7,196 nucleotides of DNA from Lachnospiraceae bacterium. Lineage in GTDB: Bacteria > Bacillota_A > Clostridia > Lachnospirales > Lachnospiraceae. Numbering within the stretch: position 1 is the first letter of the stretch; each line of letters starts with the position of its first letter. Location: positions 1 through 7,196 of the forward strand of contig JAEEJD010000064.1 in the NCBI GenBank assembly GCA_016281675.1. Direction: 5' to 3'. Positions 1 through 6,354 of this stretch are shown here, in pieces. The notes beneath the pieces were generated by a model. The model saw nothing but the letters and a program-made list of their open reading frames with translations. It did not search any database and was not told where the DNA came from. The translations under genes and the position numbers were made by a program.

Positions 1-96
1 AAAAAGTCTGTCACGGCGGCCTTTTGACCACAGTTGACCCCGAAAATGACGATTTTTGAGACATATGTTCGAACGTTGACGAACAACGTGAGGGAT
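1..96. other. Left-edge stretch without a recognised gene
   Basis: I see no supportable gene in these bases. On the minus strand a short frame of 17 codons (ATG at 66-64, stop within 13-15) exists, but it has no Shine-Dalgarno site and resembles nothing I recognise. On the plus strand TTGACC occurs twice, at 24-29 and 34-39, exactly 10 bases apart, and TTGAC occurs again at 76-80. A cluster of CGAAC/GTTCG half-sites lies at 67-84. The stretch lies beyond the terminator of the tRNA-Leu unit, so it could be the upstream region of a gene beyond the left edge or the edge of an inserted element. Neither can be settled here. Confidence 0.4.
58..85. promoter_or_regulatory. Possible LexA/DinR (SOS) operator-like half-sites
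   Basis: Bases 58-71 read GAGACATATGTTCG. This matches 11 of 14 positions of the form CGAACATATGTTCG, which fits the Firmicutes LexA box CGAACNNNNGTTCG. One half is perfect and the outer part of the other is degraded. Two further CGAAC half-sites follow at 70-74 and 80-84, one helical turn apart. TGTTCG at 66-71 and CGAACA at 80-85 also form a 6-bp inverted repeat. No regulated gene is visible in the window, so an operator function is only a suggestion. Confidence 0.2.
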
Positions 97-156
97 AAAA
101 AAAGTACGTATTTATCAGCATTTCCGCCACATTGACGGCTGTTGTTAAATACGTAC
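97..156 (-). terminator. Intrinsic terminator after tRNA-Leu
   Basis: Read on the minus strand, an 11-bp perfect inverted repeat (156-146 with 114-104, arms GTACGTATTTA and TAAATACGTAC) is followed directly by seven U residues (103-97). The pairing continues inward after one mismatch (145/115) with five more pairs (144-140 with 120-116, one of them G-U), giving a stem of about 17 positions. A small CCG/CGG pairing is possible in the loop. It starts 10 nt after the 3' end of the tRNA, which fits a terminator for that transcript. The outer stem is AT-rich and the hairpin longer than a typical terminator, but the adjacent U-run supports the call. No U-run follows the hairpin on the plus strand, so it should act in one direction only. 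Confidence 0.75.
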
Positions 157-166
157 AAATAGATAG

Positions 167-250
167 TGCAGAAAAAGGGACTTGAACCCTCATGAGTGTT
201 ACCTCACACGGACCTGAACCGTGCGCGTCTGCCAATTCCGCCATTTCTGC
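167..250 (-). tRNA. tRNA-Leu (anticodon CAG)
   Basis: An 84-nt class II tRNA that folds completely. The acceptor stem pairs GCAGAAA (250-244) with TTTCTGC (174-168), and the discriminator base is A at 167. The D-arm is GCG/CGC around a loop containing GG. The anticodon stem CACGG/CCGTG encloses the loop TTCAGGT, giving anticodon CAG at 216-214, which reads CUG codons. The long variable arm (206-193) has the stem TGAG/CTCA, as expected for leucine tRNAs. The T-arm is GAGGG/CCCTT with loop TTCAAGT. The 3' CCA is not encoded (the gene is followed by CTAT), so a CCA-adding enzyme is needed. It lies downstream of gltD and may be transcribed from the promoter overlapping the gltD stop codon, by read-through from gltBD, or both. 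A terminator follows 10 nt later. Confidence 0.97.
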
Positions 251-257
251 AAATGTT

Positions 258-293
258 GTAAGGGGGGACCCACGTAGTGGGGAGATTCCTTAC
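258..293 (-). repeat. Stem-loop just upstream of tRNA-Leu
   Basis: An outer 6-bp inverted repeat (GTAAGG at 258-263 with CCTTAC at 288-293) encloses an inner perfect 5-bp hairpin (CCCAC at 269-273 with GTGGG at 277-281, loop GTA). A competing pairing, GTAGT at 274-278 with ACTAC at 292-296, is also possible. On the minus strand the structure ends 7 nt before the tRNA 5' end. No U-run follows, so it is not an intrinsic terminator. It could be a processing signal in the tRNA leader or a copy of a dispersed palindromic intergenic repeat. A single window cannot tell these apart. Confidence 0.45.
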
Positions 294-306
294 TACACGA
301 CGAGCG

Positions 307-349
307 CTCCTTCTCCGAAGGAGAACTCAAACGCGCGAGTCTCCTTCGG
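307..349 (-). other. Mutually exclusive hairpins in gltD-tRNA spacer
   Basis: Three arms follow one another on the minus strand: CCGAAGGAG (349-341), CTCCTTCGG (323-315) and GAAGGAG (313-307). The first and second pair perfectly over 9 bp. ACTC/GAGT (340-337 with 328-325) extends this stem, with one bulged base at 324. The second and third pair over 7 bp with a 3-nt loop. The middle arm can serve only one partner at a time, which is the geometry of an attenuator or a two-state leader. Neither hairpin is followed by a U-run, so a terminator role is unlikely. The structure may instead protect the 3' end of the gltBD mRNA, guide RNA processing, or belong to a palindromic repeat. The pairing is plain in the sequence; the function is unknown. 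Confidence 0.5.
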
Positions 350-365
350 TTTAAAGCACTAGTAC

Positions 366-394
366 ATTTAACACTATGAAACCGTTTTTGTCAA
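366..394 (-). promoter_or_regulatory. Sigma-A-type promoter for tRNA-Leu leader
   Basis: On the minus strand a perfect -35 box TTGACA (394-389) is followed after exactly 17 bp by TTAAAT (371-366), which matches the -10 consensus TATAAT at 4 of 6 positions. The -35 box overlaps the gltD stop codon (393-391). Transcription would start near 360-358 and give a leader of about 110 nt before the tRNA. The perfect -35 box and ideal spacing make the call plausible, and its place ahead of a stable RNA gene fits. The -10 box is only moderate. Confidence 0.55.
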
Positions 395-1902
395 GAATTC
401 AGGTTCGTATACCCCATCAGCGACTCATCCACGGCGGCTGCGGCTGCTCTTCCCTCGGCGATCGCCCATACGACAAGCGATTGTCCGCGGTGCATATCAC
501 CGGCCGTAAAGATAAGTTCGTTGTTCGTTTTGTATTCTCCTTCGGCCGTGGCAACGTTACCGCGCTGATTAACATCCACTCCGAATGCGGAAGTAACATA
601 CTCCTCACTTCCGAGGAAACCTGCAGCGATAAGTACGTAATCCGCCGAGATCACTTCTTCGCTTCCCTTCACGTGCTCGAATGTAACCTTACCGTCTTTG
701 GCAACTTTTCTCTCAAGCTTTACCGTCCTGATCGATGACAGATCCTGTCCGTTGTCGCTCATAAACTCGGTTACCGTTGTCGAGTATATCCTCGGATCGT
801 TTCCGAAGCAGAATATTGCTTCCTCCTGACCGTAATCGGTTTTGTTGACCTTTGGCCATTCGGGCCACGGGTTAGATTCAAGTCTCTCATCGGGTGCGGG
901 AGGCATCATCTCTATCTGTATAACGCTTGATGCACCGAGCCTTATACTTGTTCCGACACAGTCGTTACCCGTATCACCGCCTCCGATAACAACGACCTTT
1001 TTATCCTTCATACTTCCGAATGAGAAGTCTGTCGCACCGATTACCTTGCCGTAATCGTAATCCTCGTCCATAACGCGTTTGCTTACCTCACGGAGGAACG
1101 GTACCGCAAACATGATCCCGCGAAGATCCCTTCCGGGTGCGGAAATGTCTCGCGGATGTGAAGCTCCACAGCAAAGAACCACCCTGTCGTATGATTTTCG
1201 CAGTTCATCTGCGGTTATATCGACGCCGACATTGACGTTACATTTGAACTCGATGCCCGATCTTTCCATGACTTCGATACGTCTGTCGACTATCCTCTTG
1301 TCAAGCTTCATGTTCGGAATGCCGTAACGAAGCAGTCCGCCCGGTCTGTCGAAACGCTCGTAAACGGTGACCTTGTGGCCTCTTCTGTTAAGAAGTTGTG
1401 CACATGCCAGTCCGGAAGGTCCGCTTCCGATTACAGCGACCGTCTTGCCGGTTCTGACCGAAGGCTCGCCCTCGTCAACTAGTCCGTGCTCGTATGCGTA
1501 TTCAATAATATCTTTCTCATTATCCTTTGTCGTAACGGCTTCGGCTATGCACCCGCATGTGCAGGCCTTCTCACAAAGTGCCGGACATACTCTTCCCGTG
1601 AACTCCGGGAAACTGTGAGTCTTCATGAGTCTCCTGTATGCCTGCTCGAAGTTACCCTGATAAACAAGTTCGTTCGTCTCGGGCACAAGATTGTGAAGCG
1701 GACATCCCGATGCCATCCCGGCGATCATCACTCCCGCCTGGCAAAAAGGCACTCCGCATGCCATACATCTTGCCGCCTGCTGCTTTCTTGCTTCAAGCGG
1801 AAGCGACGTATGAAATTCGTCAAAGTTTTTGATCCTGTCCTTGGGCGCGATCGCTTCCATATCGCGCCTGTCATATTCTAAAAATCCGGTTGATTTTCCC
1901 AT
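391..1902 (-). CDS. gltD: Glutamate synthase (NADPH) small subunit
   Basis: The protein is the beta subunit of GOGAT. It takes electrons from NADPH through FAD and passes them through iron-sulfur clusters to the FMN of GltB, in the cytoplasm. At 503 aa it is close to the usual length for GltD. The N-terminal cluster domain has Cys46, Cys49, Cys54 and Cys67, then Cys106, Cys110 and Cys114, in the context RCMACGVPFC and GRVCPALCEKAC, enough for two [4Fe-4S] clusters. The FAD-binding motif GSGPSG is at about 159-164, the NADPH-binding motif GGGDTG at about 307-312, and the C-terminal FAD motif TAGDMHRGQSLVVWAI at about 466-481. Two extra cysteines, Cys116 and Cys118, follow the second cluster motif. 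The ATG start lies 3 bases after the gltB stop and has a strong Shine-Dalgarno site. Related FAD subunits of dihydropyrimidine dehydrogenases share this fold, but the adjacent gltB settles the assignment. Confidence 0.96.
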   Translation of the reverse strand: MGKSTGFLEYDRRDMEAIAPKDRIKNFDEFHTSLPLEARKQQAARCMACGVPFCQAGVMIAGMASGCPLHNLVPETNELVYQGNFEQAYRRLMKTHSFPEFTGRVCPALCEKACTCGCIAEAVTTKDNEKDIIEYAYEHGLVDEGEPSVRTGKTVAVIGSGPSGLACAQLLNRRGHKVTVYERFDRPGGLLRYGIPNMKLDKRIVDRRIEVMERSGIEFKCNVNVGVDITADELRKSYDRVVLCCGASHPRDISAPGRDLRGIMFAVPFLREVSKRVMDEDYDYGKVIGATDFSFGSMKDKKVVVIGGGDTGNDCVGTSIRLGASSVIQIEMMPPAPDERLESNPWPEWPKVNKTDYGQEEAIFCFGNDPRIYSTTVTEFMSDNGQDLSSIRTVKLERKVAKDGKVTFEHVKGSEEVISADYVLIAAGFLGSEEYVTSAFGVDVNQRGNVATAEGEYKTNNELIFTAGDMHRGQSLVVWAIAEGRAAAAAVDESLMGYTNLNS

Positions 1903-1905
1903 TGT

Positions 1906-4900
1906 TCACACCCCCTCCGAAATAACGCGTTTGTACTCCTCGGGTATGATCTTTTTGAACTTCCCGATGTATCCGTCAAAACCGTCAAGTATCACCCGGG
2001 CCTTCTGCGATCCGGTATATTTGAGGTGCTTTTCCAGCATATTTCTGATCTCTTCGATATCTCCCTCTTCCTCGACGTTTTCCATGAGTACAAGTTCTTT
2101 GTTGAGGTTTCTGTACAGGGTGTTATGCTCATCGAGCACATATGCGATACCTCCGCTCATTCCGGCCGCAAAGTTCTTGCCGACCGTTCCGAGGATCACC
2201 GCAACTCCGCCCGTCATGTATTCGCAGCCGTGTTCGCCCACGCCTTCCACAACGCTCTTTGCACCTGAATTACGTACACAGTAGCGCTCTCCGGCCATGC
2301 CCGCGATATAGGCTTCACCGCTTGTTGCTCCGTAGAGAGCCACGTTACCGATTATCATGTTATTCTCGGCATCATATCCGGCATCTTCGGGTGCCTTGAT
2401 CACAAGTTTTCCGCCCGACAGTCCCTTGCCGAAGTAATCGTTGGCGTCCCCCGTAAGCATCACTGTCTCGCCTTTGGGCATGAACGCTCCGAAGCTCTGT
2501 CCGCCCGCACCTTTACATATGATACGGACCGCATCGTCACGAAGACCGTTATGATGGAACTCCGTTATATAGGAGCCGATCATGGTACCGAATGCGCGGT
2601 CTGTGTTCTCGACATCGCATTCAACATCCACGGTCGCACCTGCTTCTATCGACTTTTTGATTCCTTTCCTGCCTGATATTATCTTGGAATCTCTGCGCTC
2701 TTCGAGCTTAAAATCATATGCTTTCTTCTTATCGTACGGTGCACTTATCGGACTGCTTTCACCAAGCATTCTTGACAGATCAAGCTTCGCCGCTGAGCCT
2801 CCGAGGCCTTCTTTTACTTTGATAAGATCGTACCTTCCGACAAGTTCGTCAACCGTCCTTACTCCGAGCTTTGCCATGTACTCGCGAAGCTGTCTTGCGA
2901 TAAAGATCATAAAGCGTTCGACATATTCGGGCTTACCTGCAAAGTTCTTGCGAAGTTCGGGATTCTGTGTAGCTATGCCCATCGGACATGTATCAAGATT
3001 ACATACACGCATCATTACGCATCCGAGTGTAACAAGCGGAGCCGTCGCAAATCCGAACTCTTCCGCGCCGAGTATTGCCGCTATCGCAACATCTCTTCCG
3101 CTCATGAGCTTACCGTCTGTCTCAACGACAACGCTGTCACGAAGGCCGTTCTGAAGAAGAGTCTGATGCGTCTCCGCAAGACCCATCTCCCACGGAAGTC
3201 CCGCATTATGTATTGAGCTTATCGGAGCTGCACCTGTACCCCCGTCATATCCGGAGATAAGTACAACACCCGCACCTGCTTTTGCAACGCCCGCTGCTAT
3301 CGTTCCGACACCCGCTTCGGATACGAGCTTGACCGATATGCGTGCTTTGCTGTTCGCACATTTAAGATCGTATATGAGCTGAGCCAGATCCTCTATCGAA
3401 TAAATATCGTGATGAGGAGGAGGCGATATAAGGCTGACACCGGGTGTCGAATGCCTTGTCTTGGCGATCCACGGATATACCTTCTTGCCCGGAAGATGTC
3501 CGCCCTCACCGGGTTTTGCGCCCTGGGCCATCTTGATCTGTATCTCCTGAGCACTCATAAGGTAGCGGCTCGTAACACCGAATCGTCCCGATGCGACCTG
3601 CTTGATCGCGGAGCTTTGGTCATGATCCGTACCCGCGCTCTCAAGACGCTCGTCGCTCTCGCCGCCTTCTCCGCTGTTTGATTTTCCGTGCAAACGGTTC
3701 ATTGCGACCGCAAGAGCCGTATGTGCTTCCTCTGAGATGGAGCCGTATGACATAGCACCCGTCTTGAACCTGCGTACGATATTGTCTTCGCTCTCCACTT
3801 CGGATATATCAATACCTTTGGCGGGATAATCGAAATCGAGTATGCTCCTTATGTATCCGGTAGACTCCTTATCGACCATCTCCGTATACTTTTTGAACTT
3901 ATCGTAATCGTCCTCACGTGTAGCACTCTGGAGCATATGGATCGTCTGAGGATTGTAGCGGTGTGTCTCGCCTCCGCTCCTTGCCTTATGAAATCCTACA
4001 GAATCGAGGCTCAGATCAACGTCAAGTCCGAGAGGATCAAATGCTCTCGAATGCTGTCTGTCTGTAGCTTCCGCGATATCCTCTATCTCTATTCCGCCGA
4101 TCCTTGATACGGTGCCCGCAAAATATCTGTCGATGACAGACTGCGCGATACCGACCGCTTCGAATATCCTGCTGCCCTGATATGACTGTATCGTCGATAT
4201 GCCCATCTTGGATGCTATCTTGACTATACCGTTTAAGACCGCCTTGTCGTAATCCGATACGGCCGCGTAGTAATCTTTTACGAGTATACCGTCATCGATA
4301 AGTTCTCTGATCGTAGCATGTGCCACATACGGATTGACCGCACAAGCACCGAATCCGAGAAGCGTTGCGAAATGATGAACGTCCCTCGGCTCACCGACTT
4401 CAAGTATCAGTGACATCGCCATACATTTCTTTGTCGAAACAAGATAGTTATGAACGGCCGAAACGCACAGAAGCGAAGGTATGGCGACGTGATTTTCGTC
4501 AACGCCTCTGTCTGAAAGGATAAGAATGCAAGCTCCGTTCTTATATGCCCTGTCGACCTCTACGAAGAGGTTTGAAAGCGCTTTGTCGAGAGGAGTTCCT
4601 TTATAGTAGAGAGTCGATACCTTTGCAACGCTGATGCCGTGTCCGGACAGATGCTCTATCTTCATAAGATCGAGATCCGAAAGTATCGGATTGTTGATCT
4701 TAAGCACATTGCAGTTAGACGGTTTATCCGACAAAAGATCTCCGTTCTTGCCGGCATATACGCATGTTGCGGTTACGATCTTCTCTCTTACCGCATCGAT
4801 GGGCGGGTTCGTTACCTGCGCGAACAGCTGCTTGAAGTAATCGAACAGCGGTCTGTACTGCTTGGACAGGACCGCAAGGGGTGTGTCTACACCCATCGAT

Positions 4901-6354
4901 CCGATCTGCTCGCTTCCGGAAAGCGCCATCGTATATATGCGCTCACGGCACTCCTCGTATGTGTATCCGTATGAACGCTGAAGTCTTTCAAGATCTTTTC
5001 CCTCGATCGAAGGAACAGCCTCGTTGGGGATCTTCAGTTCCGCCAATCTGATAAGATTCGAATCGAGCCATTCGCCGTAAGGCTCGCGCATTGCGTATCT
5101 GTCTTTGATCTCGCGGTCGGTGTATATCTTACCGGTCTTCGTATCTGCAAGTATCATCTTACCCGGATACAGGCATCCCTTCTCCGTGATCTTCGACTCA
5201 TCCATAGGAAGAACTCCGACCTCGGATGAAAGTATCAGACGTCCGTCATTGCAAATGTAATATCTCGAAGGACGCAGACCGTTCCTGTCAAGGATCGCCG
5301 CCATTGAGTCACCGTCCGAAAGCATTATCGATGCGGGGCCGTCCCACGGCTCCATCATCGTCGCATAATACTGATAGAAATCTCTCTCCTCGACCGAAAG
5401 CGTATCGTTGTTCTCCCAAGGTTCGGGAACGAGTATCATCGCTGCGAGCGCGGGCTCCATACCACCCATGATCATGAACTCGAGAGCATTGTCGAGCATG
5501 GCCGAATCGGATCCCTCACCCGATATTACGGGCAACACTTTTCCGAGCTCCTCATCGGTGAAGCAGCTCGTCCTTATCGTCTCCTCACGTGCGACCATCT
5601 TGTCGACGTTACCGCGGATCGTGTTGATCTCTCCGTTATGCACTATGAACCTGTTGGGGTGTGCACGAAGCCAGCTCGGATTCGTATTCGTGGAAAATCG
5701 CGAATGCACCATTGCTATGGCCGACTCGAAGTCCTTGTCATTAAGATCTTCAAAGAACGTGCGGAGCTGTCCCACAAGGAACATTCCTTTATAGACTATC
5801 GTTCTGCATGAGAGCGATGCAACATATGTGTCATCGGCTGAGTGTTCGAACACACGCCTTACGACGTACAGTTTTCTGTCAAAATCAAGATCCTCGGTCA
5901 TATCTTTCGGGCGCTTGACAAATCCCTGATATATCGCCGGACATGTCGACAGAGCCCTCTGTCCGAGGACTTTCTCATTTACGGGAACACGCCTCCAGCC
6001 GAGGAATTCAAGTCCCTCCTTGCCGGTGATGATCTCGAACATCTTCATTGACTGCATCCTTGCAAGTTCTTCCTGTGGGAAGAAAATCATTCCGACGCCG
6101 TATGATCTTGCTTCGCCGAGCTTTATTCCCTCCGCAAGGCATGCCTTAGCCATGAACTTATGCGGTATCTGGGTCATCATTCCGACACCGTCACCGGTCT
6201 CGCCTTCGGCATCTTTTCCGGCACGGTGCTCGAGGTTCTCGACTATCGAGAGCGCATCGCTTACTATGTCATGGCTTGCTTTTCCGTGTATGTTTATTAT
6301 GGATCCGACACCGCAATTATCGTGTTCGAACTGCGGTTCATAAAGAGTCTTCAT
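1906..6354 (-). CDS. gltB: Glutamate synthase (NADPH) large subunit
   Basis: The protein is the alpha subunit of GOGAT. It hydrolyses glutamine, channels the ammonia to 2-oxoglutarate and reduces the product, yielding two glutamates. At 1482 aa it has the usual full length. The class II amidotransferase domain (about 14-420) begins at nucleophile Cys14 in the context DNCGVG, so processing would remove a propeptide of only 13 residues. It also contains HSRFSTNTNPSW (217-228) and HNGEINT (239-245). The central domain spans roughly 450-780 and the FMN synthase domain about 790-1170. Cys1112, Cys1118 and Cys1123 have the C-x5-C-x4-C spacing of the [3Fe-4S] cluster. The GXGXG beta-helix fills about 1230-1430. 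All key motifs are intact. The ATG overlaps the pyrG stop by one base (TAATG) and has a good Shine-Dalgarno site, which indicates translational coupling. No separate promoter is evident at its start. Confidence 0.98.
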   Translation of the reverse strand: MKTLYEPQFEHDNCGVGSIINIHGKASHDIVSDALSIVENLEHRAGKDAEGETGDGVGMMTQIPHKFMAKACLAEGIKLGEARSYGVGMIFFPQEELARMQSMKMFEIITGKEGLEFLGWRRVPVNEKVLGQRALSTCPAIYQGFVKRPKDMTEDLDFDRKLYVVRRVFEHSADDTYVASLSCRTIVYKGMFLVGQLRTFFEDLNDKDFESAIAMVHSRFSTNTNPSWLRAHPNRFIVHNGEINTIRGNVDKMVAREETIRTSCFTDEELGKVLPVISGEGSDSAMLDNALEFMIMGGMEPALAAMILVPEPWENNDTLSVEERDFYQYYATMMEPWDGPASIMLSDGDSMAAILDRNGLRPSRYYICNDGRLILSSEVGVLPMDESKITEKGCLYPGKMILADTKTGKIYTDREIKDRYAMREPYGEWLDSNLIRLAELKIPNEAVPSIEGKDLERLQRSYGYTYEECRERIYTMALSGSEQIGSMGVDTPLAVLSKQYRPLFDYFKQLFAQVTNPPIDAVREKIVTATCVYAGKNGDLLSDKPSNCNVLKINNPILSDLDLMKIEHLSGHGISVAKVSTLYYKGTPLDKALSNLFVEVDRAYKNGACILILSDRGVDENHVAIPSLLCVSAVHNYLVSTKKCMAMSLILEVGEPRDVHHFATLLGFGACAVNPYVAHATIRELIDDGILVKDYYAAVSDYDKAVLNGIVKIASKMGISTIQSYQGSRIFEAVGIAQSVIDRYFAGTVSRIGGIEIEDIAEATDRQHSRAFDPLGLDVDLSLDSVGFHKARSGGETHRYNPQTIHMLQSATREDDYDKFKKYTEMVDKESTGYIRSILDFDYPAKGIDISEVESEDNIVRRFKTGAMSYGSISEEAHTALAVAMNRLHGKSNSGEGGESDERLESAGTDHDQSSAIKQVASGRFGVTSRYLMSAQEIQIKMAQGAKPGEGGHLPGKKVYPWIAKTRHSTPGVSLISPPPHHDIYSIEDLAQLIYDLKCANSKARISVKLVSEAGVGTIAAGVAKAGAGVVLISGYDGGTGAAPISSIHNAGLPWEMGLAETHQTLLQNGLRDSVVVETDGKLMSGRDVAIAAILGAEEFGFATAPLVTLGCVMMRVCNLDTCPMGIATQNPELRKNFAGKPEYVERFMIFIARQLREYMAKLGVRTVDELVGRYDLIKVKEGLGGSAAKLDLSRMLGESSPISAPYDKKKAYDFKLEERRDSKIISGRKGIKKSIEAGATVDVECDVENTDRAFGTMIGSYITEFHHNGLRDDAVRIICKGAGGQSFGAFMPKGETVMLTGDANDYFGKGLSGGKLVIKAPEDAGYDAENNMIIGNVALYGATSGEAYIAGMAGERYCVRNSGAKSVVEGVGEHGCEYMTGGVAVILGTVGKNFAAGMSGGIAYVLDEHNTLYRNLNKELVLMENVEEEGDIEEIRNMLEKHLKYTGSQKARVILDGFDGYIGKFKKIIPEEYKRVISEGV
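1911..1918 (-). promoter_or_regulatory. Shine-Dalgarno site of gltD
   Basis: GGAGGGGG on the minus strand ends 8 nt before the gltD ATG and lies within the last codons of gltB. It supports the ATG at 1902-1900 as the start and points to coupled translation of the two GOGAT subunits. Confidence 0.85.

Noticed and set aside
11..244. A 77-codon minus-strand frame beginning inside the tRNA
   Set aside because: Its first part is a translation of tRNA-Leu itself, a frequent false ORF, and it then runs through the terminator. No Shine-Dalgarno site or protein family supports it.
288..304. A GTG-TAG start-stop unit after AAGGAG in the tRNA leader (minus strand)
   Set aside because: A start codon directly followed by a stop encodes no peptide, and the AAGGAG is explained as a hairpin arm. 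Chance is the simpler reading.
307..349. The spacer hairpins as an intrinsic terminator for gltBD
   Set aside because: Neither alternative hairpin is followed by a U-run on the minus strand; the next bases are purine-rich or mixed.
376..738. A 120-codon plus-strand open frame opposite the 3' end of gltD
   Set aside because: It lies opposite well-conserved GltD coding sequence and its product resembles nothing I know.
2582..3154. A 190-codon plus-strand open frame opposite gltB
   Set aside because: It is antisense to the conserved FMN and cluster region of GltB, is low in complexity (serine-rich), and has no recognisable domain. It is an artefact of codon bias.
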